Positions 1 through 7,296 of a DNA stretch of 18,464 nucleotides are shown one piece after another; within the stretch, counting starts at the first letter, position 1; each line of letters starts with the position of its first letter. Location: the NCBI GenBank assembly GCA_041487815.1, contig JBGPOB010000028.1, positions 1 through 18,464 on the forward strand. Direction: 5' to 3'. The notes under the pieces were generated by a model. That model ran no database searches. It saw only the letters and a list, made by a program, of their open reading frames with translations, and was not told the DNA's origin. This DNA is from CANJBX01 sp041487815 (GTDB lineage: Bacteria > Pseudomonadota > Alphaproteobacteria > Rhizobiales > Xanthobacteraceae). Position numbers and translations under genes: made by a program.

Positions 1-238
1 CCACCCCGCCCGGCGAGTTGATGTACATCGAAATTTCCTTTTTTGGATTTTCAGCTTCCAAAAACAGCAGCTGTGCCACGATCAATGAGGACACACCATC
101 CTCGACCGGCCCGGTGATGAATATGATGCGTTCCTTCAGCAGGCGCGAGTAAATGTCATAGGCGCGCTCACCGCGATTGGTCTGCTCCACGACCATGGGA
201 ACGAGATAGTTCATGTAGGTTTGGTGCGGGTCGCGCAT
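1..238 (-). CDS. clpP: ATP-dependent Clp protease proteolytic subunit ClpP, N-terminal part (cut by window edge)
   Basis: ClpP is the serine peptidase that forms the double-heptamer barrel working with ClpX or ClpA in cytoplasmic protein turnover. Only the first 79 codons are present. They read MRDPHQTYMNYLVPMVVEQT at the start, then the family-typical stretches NRGERAYDIYSRLLKERI, FITGPVEDGVSSLIVAQLL and FLEAENPKKEISMYINSPGG, which covers the axial-loop and handle-entry region. The catalytic Ser/His/Asp would lie beyond the window. The ATG at 238 is chosen because known Rhizobiales ClpP proteins begin MRDP; a processing site just before LVPMVVEQ is typical of the family. A weak AAGG lies only two bases before the ATG. 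It follows tig on the same strand after a 300-base gap that contains a heat-shock-type promoter. Confidence 0.95.
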   Translation of the reverse strand, partial: MRDPHQTYMNYLVPMVVEQTNRGERAYDIYSRLLKERIIFITGPVEDGVSSLIVAQLLFLEAENPKKEISMYINSPGGV

Positions 239-431
239 TGCCTTAGCCTGCTTCTTGCCAACGTTTCGAGGTCGCCGGCGTCATGCCATTGTTCGTAGTT
301 GTATTCGCAGTTGGCGTGCCGGAAGCCTAGTCGTCGTGTATGCCGCGACCCAGGCAGCTGGCATCGCACCATTACCTACAGAGAAACGCTCAAAGACATA
401 CTCACACTGTATCCTGATAAGACGCAAATAT

Positions 432-459
432 AGATAAGGCGGCGCGCGCTCCTTGCAAG
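432..459 (-). promoter_or_regulatory. Putative sigma-32 (RpoH) promoter for clpP
   Basis: Read on the minus strand, CTTG (459-456) is followed by exactly 17 bases and then CTTATCT (438-432). This fits the alphaproteobacterial heat-shock consensus CTTG-N17-CYTATNT at every defined position. Transcription would start near 425, leaving a leader of about 185 bases before the clpP ATG at 238. ClpP is a classic RpoH target. The rest of the 300-base tig-clpP gap (239-538) shows no gene; only a weak 5-bp hairpin (TGCCA/TGGCA, 518-538) without a T tract lies just after tig. Confidence 0.6.
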
Positions 460-538
460 CCTCACGGCGTTGCTGGCGCCAATCGCACTGGGCGCGTTTT
501 CGATTCGCCCCGCATCCTGCCAGCGCGGCGACGTGGCA

Positions 539-1909
539 TCAGGTGTTCGCGCCGGCGCTCGCGTCTTCGTCGTCCGGCTTGAATAATTCTTCGCGCGAAA
601 CCTTTTTCTCGGAAACGCTTGCGAGTTCCAGGACAAAGTCCACGACCTTCTCCTCGAACAGCGGCGCCCGGATCTGCGCCATGGCCTGAGGATTCTTGCG
701 GTAGTAATCCCAAACCTGCTGTTCCTGTCCGGTGAATTGGCGCGCGCGCTCCACGACCGCGCGGCTGATGTCGTCGTCGGCGACCTTGATGTTGTTCTTC
801 TCGCCGATTTCCGCAAGCACCAAACCGAGCCGCACCCGACGGTCGGCGATAAGTCGATAGTCTTCGCGCGCCTTTTCCTCTGTGGTGCCTTCGTCGGCGA
901 ATGTCCGGTTTTGCGAGTCGAGTTCGGATTTCACATTGCCCCAGACGGAATTGAATTCTTCTTCCACCATTGTCGGCGGCACGCTGAACTTGTGCAATTC
1001 GTCGAGCCTGTCGAGCAGCGCGCGCTTGAGCTTGGCGCGGCTCGCGGCCGCATGATCACGCGTCAAACGGTCCTTCAGTGCGTCGCGTAATTTTTCCAGC
1101 GATTCAAGCCCCATCGATTTTGCGAACGCCTCGTCAATAACGACATCACCGGGCGTCTCGATCGACTTGGCGGAAACTTGAAACACCGCTTCCTTGCCGG
1201 CAAGTTGTTCCGATAAATAATTGCGCGGAAATTGCACGGTCACGGTCCGCGTTTCCGCGGCCTTCATGCCGACGAGTTGCTCCTCAAATCCGGGGATGAA
1301 CGTCTTCGACCCGATATTGACGCCGATGTCTTCGCCGGTGCCGCCATCAAACGGCTTGCCCTCGAGCGTACCGGTGAACGAGACCGTGACCTTGTCGCCA
1401 TTCGCCGCCACGGCGCCCTCGCCCTTGGCGTGAAACGGGCGGGTCTGTTCCGCCATTCGCTGCAAGGCGTCCGCGATTTCCGTGTCCGTAACTTCGGCAA
1501 CCTGCCGTTCAACCTTGATCGACTTGAAATCGGCGAGCGCGATCGCGGGCAGGATTTCCAGCGCGATGGTATAGGCAAGATCGGCGCGTCCGGAGAATAC
1601 GCTGTCGATCTCGGCCTGATCCTCCGGCAGGGTCACGCGCGGCTCCATCGCAAGCCGGAGGCCGTTGTCGCTGACGATCTTCGCATTGGTTTCGCGCACC
1701 AGCGCCTCGATCGCCTCCGCCATCACCGAGCGGCCATAGACTTTCTTCAGGTGTCCCACCGGCACCTTGCCAGGACGAAATCCGTTGATGCGGACCCGGT
1801 CCTTGATTTCGGACAGACGGGTATCAAGGCGCCCCTCCAGGTCGCTTTTGGGCACCACGACCTTGAATTCGCGCTTAAGACCTTCAGAAAGCGTTTCTGT
1901 TACCTGCAT
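539..1909 (-). CDS. tig: Trigger factor (ribosome-associated chaperone and peptidyl-prolyl isomerase)
   Basis: Trigger factor binds ribosomal protein L23 at the exit tunnel and shields nascent chains. The 456-residue protein has the normal length. The N-terminal ribosome-binding domain carries the signature GFRPGKVP at residues 43-50. An FKBP-type PPIase domain follows at about 165-245 (GDKVTVSFTGTLEGKPFDGG, then SKTFIPGFEEQLVGM), and a helical C-terminal chaperone domain makes up the rest, ending in an acidic tail. The start MQVTETLSEGLK at 1909 matches the usual family start; an upstream in-frame TTG at 1918 would only add three residues. No strong Shine-Dalgarno is visible. The gene lies between tRNA-Leu and clpP on the same strand, an arrangement common in Rhizobiales. 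Confidence 0.97.
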   Translation of the reverse strand: MQVTETLSEGLKREFKVVVPKSDLEGRLDTRLSEIKDRVRINGFRPGKVPVGHLKKVYGRSVMAEAIEALVRETNAKIVSDNGLRLAMEPRVTLPEDQAEIDSVFSGRADLAYTIALEILPAIALADFKSIKVERQVAEVTDTEIADALQRMAEQTRPFHAKGEGAVAANGDKVTVSFTGTLEGKPFDGGTGEDIGVNIGSKTFIPGFEEQLVGMKAAETRTVTVQFPRNYLSEQLAGKEAVFQVSAKSIETPGDVVIDEAFAKSMGLESLEKLRDALKDRLTRDHAAASRAKLKRALLDRLDELHKFSVPPTMVEEEFNSVWGNVKSELDSQNRTFADEGTTEEKAREDYRLIADRRVRLGLVLAEIGEKNNIKVADDDISRAVVERARQFTGQEQQVWDYYRKNPQAMAQIRAPLFEEKVVDFVLELASVSEKKVSREELFKPDDEDASAGANT

Positions 1910-1995
1910 GACGACCAACTTTGTTATCGTTCCTTCGTTATCCTACTTCCGAAAACCATCGCTGCCGGGCACAGCGCGCTGGTTGATGGTGAGTA

Positions 1996-2080
1996 TGGTG
2001 CGGGCGGAGGGATTTGAACCCCCACGACTTGCGTCACTGGAACCTAAATCCAGCGCGTCTACCAGTTCCGCCACGCCCGC
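1996..2080 (-). tRNA. tRNA-Leu (anticodon UAG)
   Basis: Read on the minus strand from 2080, the acceptor stem GCGGGCG pairs with CGCCCGC near the 3' end. The D arm carries TGGTAGACGC. The anticodon stem CTGGA/TCCAG encloses the loop TTTAGGT, giving anticodon TAG, which reads CUA leucine codons. A long variable arm follows, as expected for the leucine class, then a T arm with GGTTCAAATCC, discriminator A and an encoded CCA at 1998-1996. Total length is 85 nt. It sits 86 bases upstream of tig on the same strand. Confidence 0.96.
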
Positions 2081-2101
2081 CAATTGATCGTCAGACCTGC
2101 T

Positions 2102-2125
2102 CGGCAGACGGGCCGGCAGACGGGC
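2102..2125. repeat. Perfect 12-bp tandem duplication upstream of tRNA-Leu
   Basis: CGGCAGACGGGC occurs twice back to back (2102-2113 and 2114-2125), followed by a GC-rich CCGCCGGGCGG stretch. It lies 21 bases upstream of the mature 5' end of tRNA-Leu, within the region expected to hold its promoter or leader. No function is claimed; replication slippage is a sufficient explanation. Confidence 0.7.
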
Positions 2126-2265
2126 CGCCGGGCGGCGCGGCTTATATCACGCCGGATTCCGGTCGCGTAGCGGAAAATACCGTCCCACGCCCGCCTTTAT
2201 TCGATGGGCCCAATTGCGGTAGCGCAATCCTGCCGGCCGCGCTTGAACTAGATATTTATCAATGA

Positions 2266-2303
2266 CCGCAAGGTTAGCCAGATGCCGCGAGGTTAGCCAG
2301 ATG
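2266..2303 (+). repeat. 19-bp tandem duplication of the ribosome-binding-site/start-codon module
   Basis: Two adjacent 19-base units (2266-2284 and 2285-2303) differ only at A2270/G2289. Each contains a purine-rich AAGG or GAGG, eight bases, then ATG as its last three bases. The second ATG (2301) is the likely start of the multicopper oxidase. The first ATG (2282) is out of frame and encodes only Met-Pro-Arg-Gly before a TAG at 2294-2296, four bases ahead of the real start. The duplication therefore creates a four-codon leader ORF whose stop lies within ribosome reach of the gene start. Confidence 0.85.
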
Positions 2304-3773
2304 CAGCGCCCTAGACGGAAGATCGAACACCGGCGCCCATTGTCGCGCCGCCAGTTTACGGCCGGGCTGGGCGCCGCGCTGGCGGTCCTGACCAGTTCAA
2401 AGCGCTCGAACGGGAGTGAAACGCCGGAATTCACGGACGGCTACCGGCTGCTGCACGCGCGTGCCGGCGTAGCGCCGTTGCGCGGCCCGGCGCGACCGCC
2501 AACGCCGATTTTTGGCTATGAGGGGATCGCGCCGGGGCCACTGCTGCGCGTGCGCCGCGATGAAGAAGTCCGCGTTCGACTGATCAACGAATTGCCCGAC
2601 CCGACGTCGATCCACTGGCACGGGTTGCGCCTTCCCAATGCGATGGACGGCGTGGCGCACCTGACCCAATCGCCCGTCGGTCCGGGCGCCAGTTTTGACT
2701 ACCACTTTGTAGCGCCGGATGCCGGGACCTTCTGGTACCACGCCCATGTATTGTCATCCGAGCAAGTCGGGCGCGGTCTGCATGGCGCGCTGATCGTCGA
2801 CGAACCCGACCCCGTCGACGTCGATCACGACGTGCTCCTGGTCGTCGACGATTGGCGGCTTACGAACTCCGGCGCGATCGCGCCGTTTGGGTCATTCTTT
2901 GATGCCGCACATATGGGACGGCTGGGCACGCATTTTACCGTCAACGGCGCGCCGACGTTCGATATTCCAGTAAGGACCAACGAGCGGCTACGGCTGCGCA
3001 TCATCAATGTTGCCAATGCGCGGGTGATGGCGCTGCGGCTTGACGGGCACCGCGCCAGGGTGATGGCGATCGACGGCCAGCCCGCTGCCCCGTTTACCGC
3101 GCGCGAGGGTCGAATCATTCTCGGGCCTGGCAATCGCGTTGACCTATTCGTGGACACGACGATGGCGCCCGGCTCGACCGCCGCACTGGTCGCGGAAGCC
3201 GACGGTGACGTACCTCTGGTCCGGCTCGTTTATGCAACAGGCTCACCCGCGCGCATCGCCCCTCGCGAAGATGCCACGCCGCTGCCTGCAAATCCGCTGC
3301 CGGAACGCATGGATTTTGCGGCCGCCCTCAAGATCGACGTTCCGGTCGACGGCGGCGCGATGTCGATGATGATGGGCGGCAGCATGATGGGTGGCGGGAT
3401 GATGGGTGGCGGGATGATGGGCGGCGCCTCCGGTGGGCGCGGTCCGGCCGCAATCTGGGCGCTTGCGGGAAACGCTTCGGACGGCCACTCCGGCACTCCG
3501 CTGTTTTCGATTGAACGCGGGCGAACCGCCATGCTGGCGTTCGCCAACCGGACGGCATTTCCTCACGCCATGCACATCCACGGTCATCATTTCCGGCTGC
3601 TCGACCGGCGGGATGATGGCTGGAAACCGTTTTGGCTCGATACAATGGTATTGCCACCGCAGGAGACCTGGCGCATCGCGTTTGTGGCCGACAATCCTGG
3701 CAAGTGGATGGTCCATTGCCATATGCTGGAGCACCAGGAGGCCGGCATGGCCGCTTGGTTCGCCGTTACCTAA
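2301..3773 (+). CDS. Tat-exported multicopper oxidase (CueO/laccase type) with Met-rich insert
   Basis: Predicted periplasmic three-cupredoxin copper oxidase of 490 residues, coupling oxidation of Cu(I) or phenolic or metal substrates to reduction of O2 to water. A twin-arginine signal SRRQF (15-19) precedes a short hydrophobic stretch. Copper ligands are complete: HWHG (His105, His107), WYHAH (His147, His149), HAMHIHGHH (His422, His425, His427), and the C-terminal HCHMLEHQEAGM with Cys473, His478 and axial Met483. A Met/Gly-rich insert starts at about residue 354, placed like the copper-binding Met-rich segment of CueO. The start at 2301 has GAGG eight bases upstream; an in-frame ATG at 2262 would add 13 residues but lacks a Shine-Dalgarno. 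No copper-resistance partner gene lies nearby, so the copper-tolerance role is inferred from family features only. Confidence 0.93.
   Translation: MQRPRRKIEHRRPLSRRQFTAGLGAALAVLTSSKRSNGSETPEFTDGYRLLHARAGVAPLRGPARPPTPIFGYEGIAPGPLLRVRRDEEVRVRLINELPDPTSIHWHGLRLPNAMDGVAHLTQSPVGPGASFDYHFVAPDAGTFWYHAHVLSSEQVGRGLHGALIVDEPDPVDVDHDVLLVVDDWRLTNSGAIAPFGSFFDAAHMGRLGTHFTVNGAPTFDIPVRTNERLRLRIINVANARVMALRLDGHRARVMAIDGQPAAPFTAREGRIILGPGNRVDLFVDTTMAPGSTAALVAEADGDVPLVRLVYATGSPARIAPREDATPLPANPLPERMDFAAALKIDVPVDGGAMSMMMGGSMMGGGMMGGGMMGGASGGRGPAAIWALAGNASDGHSGTPLFSIERGRTAMLAFANRTAFPHAMHIHGHHFRLLDRRDDGWKPFWLDTMVLPPQETWRIAFVADNPGKWMVHCHMLEHQEAGMAAWFAVT
3369..3428 (+). repeat. Four 15-bp tandem repeats encoding Met-Met-Gly-Gly units
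   Basis: Four consecutive 15-base units begin at 3369, 3384, 3399 and 3414. Each starts ATGATGGG, and they encode MMGGS, MMGGG, MMGGG and MMGGA inside the multicopper oxidase. The second and third units are identical. The preceding residues MSM extend the Met-rich tract. The unit length is a multiple of three, so copy-number change by slippage would keep the reading frame. Confidence 0.9.
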
Positions 3774-3888
3774 TTTCCGCCGCAACCGGCCGCGCGCAGT
3801 AACGCAATGATTACGAACGCAAATCCCTGCTAATGGCGCGATATTAAGCCTTCATTGCCGTTTTGCCGGTAACACTTTTTATTGCTGC

Positions 3889-3908
3889 CGACAGTAGCAG
3901 AACTGTCG
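3889..3908. promoter_or_regulatory. Perfect inverted repeat upstream of the DUF2336 gene
   Basis: CGACAGT (3889-3895) and ACTGTCG (3902-3908) form a perfect 7-bp dyad around a 6-base spacer. It ends 18 bases before the preferred ATG of the DUF2336 gene and close to its AGG ribosome-binding site (3915-3917). It could be an operator or an mRNA hairpin affecting translation. There is no T tract, so it is not a terminator. Confidence 0.4.
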
Positions 3909-3926
3909 CCGGTCAGGACGACCGAA

Positions 3927-5018
3927 ATGCTTCCGTCGCAACTGTGGATTTCTGAGCTCGACCAGGCGCTGGAACATCGATCCGGCTCTCAGCGTTTTAC
4001 GATGCTGCGCCGCGTCACTGATCTTTTTCTCGCCGGTGCAAGCTCATATTCCAAGAGTCACGTCGCCGTATTCGACGATGTAATGACGCGCCTGATCGAG
4101 CAAATCGAGCGCGAAGCGCTGATTGAACTCAGTCAACGGCTGGCGCCGATCGACAATGCGCCGGTCAATGTCATCGGGCGCCTGTCGCGCGACGACGATA
4201 TTTCGGTCTCCGGCCCGGTGCTGGAGCAGTCCAACGTCTTGACCGATCGCGACCTCGTCGAAATCGCTCGGAGCAAGAGCCAGGACCACCTGTCGGCCAT
4301 TGCAGGCCGCAAGACCATCAGCGAAATGGTCACCGACATTCTGGTTGATCTTGGCAATTCCGTCGTTGCCCAGAAAGTCACGTCGAATGAGGGGGCGCGC
4401 ATCTCGCGCAAAGGCTTCGACCGCGTCGTCGATCGCGCCCATGACGACGAAGAACTCGTTGACGCCGTGGCAAACCGCAAGGATCTGCCGCAGGAATTGT
4501 TTGAAAAGCTGGTGCGCAACGCGACTGAAACAGTACGCAAGCGCCTGCTCGCGAAATCGCCGCCCGAGATGCAGGAACGCATTAACAAGGTGCTCGCGAC
4601 GGTCGCCGCCAAGGTCGTGCGGGCGTCGGCCGCCGGCGGCGGCGCGAAGGCCACCCTTCAGCCCGATCGCGCGCGACTGCGGCTGCAGATCCTGCAATGC
4701 GCGAAAACCGGCCACGCGGCGGAAATGCTCGAAGCCTTCGCGACGCTGTGCCGGGTCCCGGTCAAGGTTCTGACCGGACTGGTCCGGCAGGGAGTGGATG
4801 AAGGCTTTCTTGTACTCGGCAAAGCCAATGAGCTGGCATGGACCGAGGTCGAGGAAGTGCTCAGGATTGCCATGCCGGCGAAGACCGCCTCGCATCAAGA
4901 CGTGAAGAAATTGTTCGACAAGTTCATGGCGCTGTCGGCCACGAATGCACAACGCGCCGCGAGCTTCATCCGCACCAGCAGGGCGGTATCGCGCGACGAT
5001 ATCGTCAAGCTGATCTGA
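3927..5018 (+). CDS. DUF2336 domain-containing protein of unknown function
   Basis: Soluble, mostly helical protein of 363 residues resembling the DUF2336 family (PF10098), which is found mainly in Alphaproteobacteria and has no settled function. The N-terminal part (SELDQALEHRSGSQRFTMLR, then RVTDLFLAGASSYSKSHVAV) and the repeated helical units NVIGRLSRDDDISVSGPVLE and KTISEMVTDILVDLG match what I recall of this family. No signal peptide, membrane helix or recognisable catalytic motif is visible. The ATG at 3927 is preferred over an in-frame TTG at 3882 because CAGGA lies eight bases upstream and because a perfect dyad (3889-3908) would otherwise be coding. It ends 12 bases from the convergent end of the NAD(P)HX repair gene, and no terminator is visible between them. 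Confidence 0.85.
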   Translation: MLPSQLWISELDQALEHRSGSQRFTMLRRVTDLFLAGASSYSKSHVAVFDDVMTRLIEQIEREALIELSQRLAPIDNAPVNVIGRLSRDDDISVSGPVLEQSNVLTDRDLVEIARSKSQDHLSAIAGRKTISEMVTDILVDLGNSVVAQKVTSNEGARISRKGFDRVVDRAHDDEELVDAVANRKDLPQELFEKLVRNATETVRKRLLAKSPPEMQERINKVLATVAAKVVRASAAGGGAKATLQPDRARLRLQILQCAKTGHAAEMLEAFATLCRVPVKVLTGLVRQGVDEGFLVLGKANELAWTEVEEVLRIAMPAKTASHQDVKKLFDKFMALSATNAQRAASFIRTSRAVSRDDIVKLI

Positions 5019-5030
5019 CCGTTCCGCGCG

Positions 5031-6545
5031 TTATCCAGGCGGCGCACGTTGCGCAAGCAGGTGCCGAAGGACGCCGGGCAAAAGTTCCGGCAGATCTTCC
5101 GAAATCAATCCGGCGCCAAATGCGCTCGCGGCGGCGCCGTGAAGCCAAACCGCCGCGGCGGCCGCCGCAAACCCGTCCATATTCTGCGCCAGCAACCCTG
5201 CGATCATGCCCGCGAGCACGTCGCCGCTGCCGGCAGTCGCGAGCCAGGCCGGCGCATTGTCATTGATCGCGGCCAGGCCGGACGGATCAGCAATGACCGT
5301 ATCGGCCCCCTTCAACACCACAATTGCCCCGGAATATGTGGCCAGTAGGCGCGCTCTCTCCAGTTTCGAATTACCTTCGGACTTCTCCACTATATTGCTG
5401 GAAAGCCTTGAAAATTCTCCCTCATGCGGCGTCAGGACGATGGCCCGTGCGTCCGGATGATTTGACCCGCGAATTCTGATGGCCGCCGAGAGAGCGCCCA
5501 CATCGCCGGCAAAACTCGTCAGGGCATCGGCATCGAGCACCACAGCGCGCGGTCCCAAGATGGCGGCGAGCGCCTGCTCACGCGTGGCCGGGCCGACACC
5601 GCCGCCGGGCCCGATCAGGACCGCGTTGAAGCGCTTGTCGGCGAGCAGCGCCGTCAGTTCCGCGGCGCCGTCGACCGGCCGAACCATGACCGCGAGATTG
5701 GCTGCGGCATTGACTGCGAGCGCGTCGCGCGGTGATGCAATCGTGACCAGGCCTGCCCCTGTCCGCAACGCACCGCGTGCGGCGAGCCGGGCTGCGCCAG
5801 TCGTGGACAATGGACCGGAAACCACGACGGCGTGGCCACGTGAATATTTGTGGCTTTCGATGCTCGGGATTGGAAAACAATTGGACCAAAGCGCGGGCGC
5901 GTTGCAATAAGTCTGCGGGCGGATTTGCGCCAGTGTGGCGGAGGGAATCCCGATATCGACGATCGCGACCGCGCCGCAGTGGCGGCGGCCGGGAAATAAC
6001 AAATGACCCGGCTTCCTGCGGAAGAACGTAACGGTCCTGGCGGCCATCACCGCGCCCCCCATCACCGCGCCAGTCGTGCCGTTGATGCCGCTCGGAAGAT
6101 CGACGGCGACAATGGGCGCGGATTGAGCATTCATTGCTTCGATCATTTCCAGCGTCAGACCTTCAAGCGGCCGATCGAGACCGGAACCAAACACCGCATC
6201 AACCACGACGCCCGCATTGGCGAGCCGTTGCGGGGTGGCGGGTTCAGTCGGCCCGGCCCAACGGGCCGCGGCGGCGGCGGCGTCTCCCTTGATTTTGTCG
6301 CGATCGCCGACCAGCAGAACCTTGGTCCGATGCCCTCGTTCCGCGAGGATCCGCGCCGCAATGAAACCGTCGCCGCCGTTGTTGCCGGTTCCCGCAACTA
6401 CGGCGACGCTGGTCGGCATCAGATTGGCCGCTGCATCGGCAATCGCTTGACCGGCACGTTCCATCAGATCAATGCCCGGCACGCCGGCGGCAACTGTCAG
6501 CCGATCGGCCTGCGCCATTTCTGCGCTGGTCAAGAGCTCATTCAT
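5031..6545 (-). CDS. nnr: Bifunctional NAD(P)HX repair enzyme (epimerase plus ADP-dependent dehydratase)
   Basis: Repairs hydrated NADH and NADPH: the N-terminal YjeF_N domain interconverts the R and S epimers and the C-terminal domain dehydrates S-NAD(P)HX using a nucleoside phosphate. The 504-residue length fits the fused form. Motifs seen include GTGNNGGDGF (52-61) and AVDLPSGINGTTG in the epimerase half. The ribokinase-like half has KYSRGHAVVVSG, GPGGGVGPATREQ, VLDADAL, LTPHEGEFSRL, VVLKGADTVIA and NDNAPAWLATAGSGDVLAGM (428-447), with the catalytic GSGD at 439-442. Both active sites look intact. The ATG at 6545 begins MNELLTSAEM, a typical family start; the ribosome-binding site is weak. 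It is divergent from glnB, separated by 351 bases. Confidence 0.95.
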   Translation of the reverse strand: MNELLTSAEMAQADRLTVAAGVPGIDLMERAGQAIADAAANLMPTSVAVVAGTGNNGGDGFIAARILAERGHRTKVLLVGDRDKIKGDAAAAAARWAGPTEPATPQRLANAGVVVDAVFGSGLDRPLEGLTLEMIEAMNAQSAPIVAVDLPSGINGTTGAVMGGAVMAARTVTFFRRKPGHLLFPGRRHCGAVAIVDIGIPSATLAQIRPQTYCNAPALWSNCFPIPSIESHKYSRGHAVVVSGPLSTTGAARLAARGALRTGAGLVTIASPRDALAVNAAANLAVMVRPVDGAAELTALLADKRFNAVLIGPGGGVGPATREQALAAILGPRAVVLDADALTSFAGDVGALSAAIRIRGSNHPDARAIVLTPHEGEFSRLSSNIVEKSEGNSKLERARLLATYSGAIVVLKGADTVIADPSGLAAINDNAPAWLATAGSGDVLAGMIAGLLAQNMDGFAAAAAAVWLHGAAASAFGAGLISEDLPELLPGVLRHLLAQRAPPG

Positions 6546-6777
6546 GACGCCGAACCTATCGACCCGCGCCGCTCGTCACAACGCGCGCGCGGCGCAAGAA
6601 CACCGCGGCATCGGGACACGGGACGGTGGAAGTGGCAGCCCCTACGAGCGGAAGCCGCAGCGGTCGACCAAGCGATGCGCATCGACACTGGATCAATAAA
6701 TCGGCAATATGCCCAAATGTTAACCATAAGCTGTTGCGGCGCCGTAAACAAAGTTCACGGGAGACACTCTGCCTCTG

Positions 6778-6793
6778 TTTCAACCAGTTGAAA
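6778..6793. promoter_or_regulatory. Perfect dyad upstream of the glnB sigma-54 promoter
   Basis: TTTCAAC and GTTGAAA (6778-6784 and 6787-6793) form a perfect 7-bp inverted repeat with spacer CA, about 31 bases upstream of the promoter GG at 6824. A second perfect palindrome, CGATGCGCATCG, lies at 6673-6684, roughly 140 bases further from the promoter. Neither matches the usual NtrC site (TGCACC-N5-GGTGCA), so the binding protein is unknown. The remainder of the 351-base nnr-glnB gap (6546-6896) shows no gene. Confidence 0.4.
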
Positions 6794-6822
6794 TCATTCA
6801 TAAATCATCCACCAAGGCGGCT

Positions 6823-6838
6823 TGGCACAGAGCCTGCT
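6823..6838 (+). promoter_or_regulatory. Sigma-54 (RpoN) promoter of glnB-glnA
   Basis: TGGCACAGAGCCTGCT matches the -24/-12 class consensus TGGCAC-N5-TTGCW well: the invariant GG is at 6824-6825 and GC at 6836-6837, with the required 10 bases between them. Transcription would start near 6849, giving a leader of roughly 48 bases before the glnB ATG. Nitrogen-regulated RpoN/NtrC control of glnB is well established in Rhizobiales. Confidence 0.85.
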
Positions 6839-6896
6839 AACCGAGAGCGCGACCCGGTCGGCAGGCGTCACCCGGCGCGCCAGGAGACGCGACGAC

Positions 6897-7235
6897 ATGA
6901 AGAAGATCGAAGCGATCATCAAACCCTTCAAGCTCGACGAAGTGAAGGAGGCGCTCCAGGAGGTTGGACTGCAGGGCATCACCGTAACCGAAGCCAAGGG
7001 CTTCGGCCGGCAGAAGGGTCACACGGAACTCTACCGTGGCGCCGAGTACGTCGTTGATTTTCTCCCCAAGGTGAAAATTGAGATCGTGCTGGGCGACGAC
7101 ATGGTCGATAAAGCGGTCGAGGCGATCCGACGCTCCGCCCAGACCGGGCGAATTGGTGACGGAAAGATTTTCGTCTCGAACATCGAGGAAGCAATCCGGA
7201 TCAGGACCGGTGAGTCCGGACTGGACGCGATTTGA
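6897..7235 (+). CDS. glnB: Nitrogen regulatory protein PII
   Basis: Trimeric signal protein that senses 2-oxoglutarate and ATP/ADP and reports nitrogen status to NtrB, GlnE and other targets. The 112-residue length is canonical. Tyr51, the uridylylation site of the T-loop, is present in YRGAEY (46-51), and the second family signature TGRIGDGKIF is at 83-92. Lys90 and the neighbouring nucleotide-binding residues are kept. The ATG at 6897 is set by MKKIEAIIKPFKLDEVK and by AGGAG at 6882-6886. It lies 61 bases upstream of glnA behind a sigma-54 promoter. It is more likely GlnB than GlnK because its neighbour is glnA rather than amtB. Confidence 0.97.
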   Translation: MKKIEAIIKPFKLDEVKEALQEVGLQGITVTEAKGFGRQKGHTELYRGAEYVVDFLPKVKIEIVLGDDMVDKAVEAIRRSAQTGRIGDGKIFVSNIEEAIRIRTGESGLDAI

Positions 7236-7296
7236 GCAACGCGAAGCCGCCGGAACATAGGCCGCGCGGACCGACGAACGAAAGGAAGTTTACTCT

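Noticed and set aside
1952..1990. Hairpin ACCAT/ATGGT with inner CGCTG/CAGCG and a short T run between tRNA-Leu and tig
   Set aside because: The stem has a large asymmetric internal loop and only three to four T residues, so I do not call it a terminator.
1996..2300. tRNA-Leu as an integration site for the multicopper oxidase segment
   Set aside because: The 3' end of the tRNA faces tig, no second copy of the tRNA end is visible, and no integrase is present.
4044..4952. 302-codon open frame antisense to the DUF2336 gene
   Set aside because: Shadow frame produced by GC-rich codon bias; no motif and no ribosome-binding site.
6709..6725. TTAACCAT as a CtrA binding site in the nnr-glnB gap
   Set aside because: Only one TTAA half is present; the second half at N7 spacing is missing.
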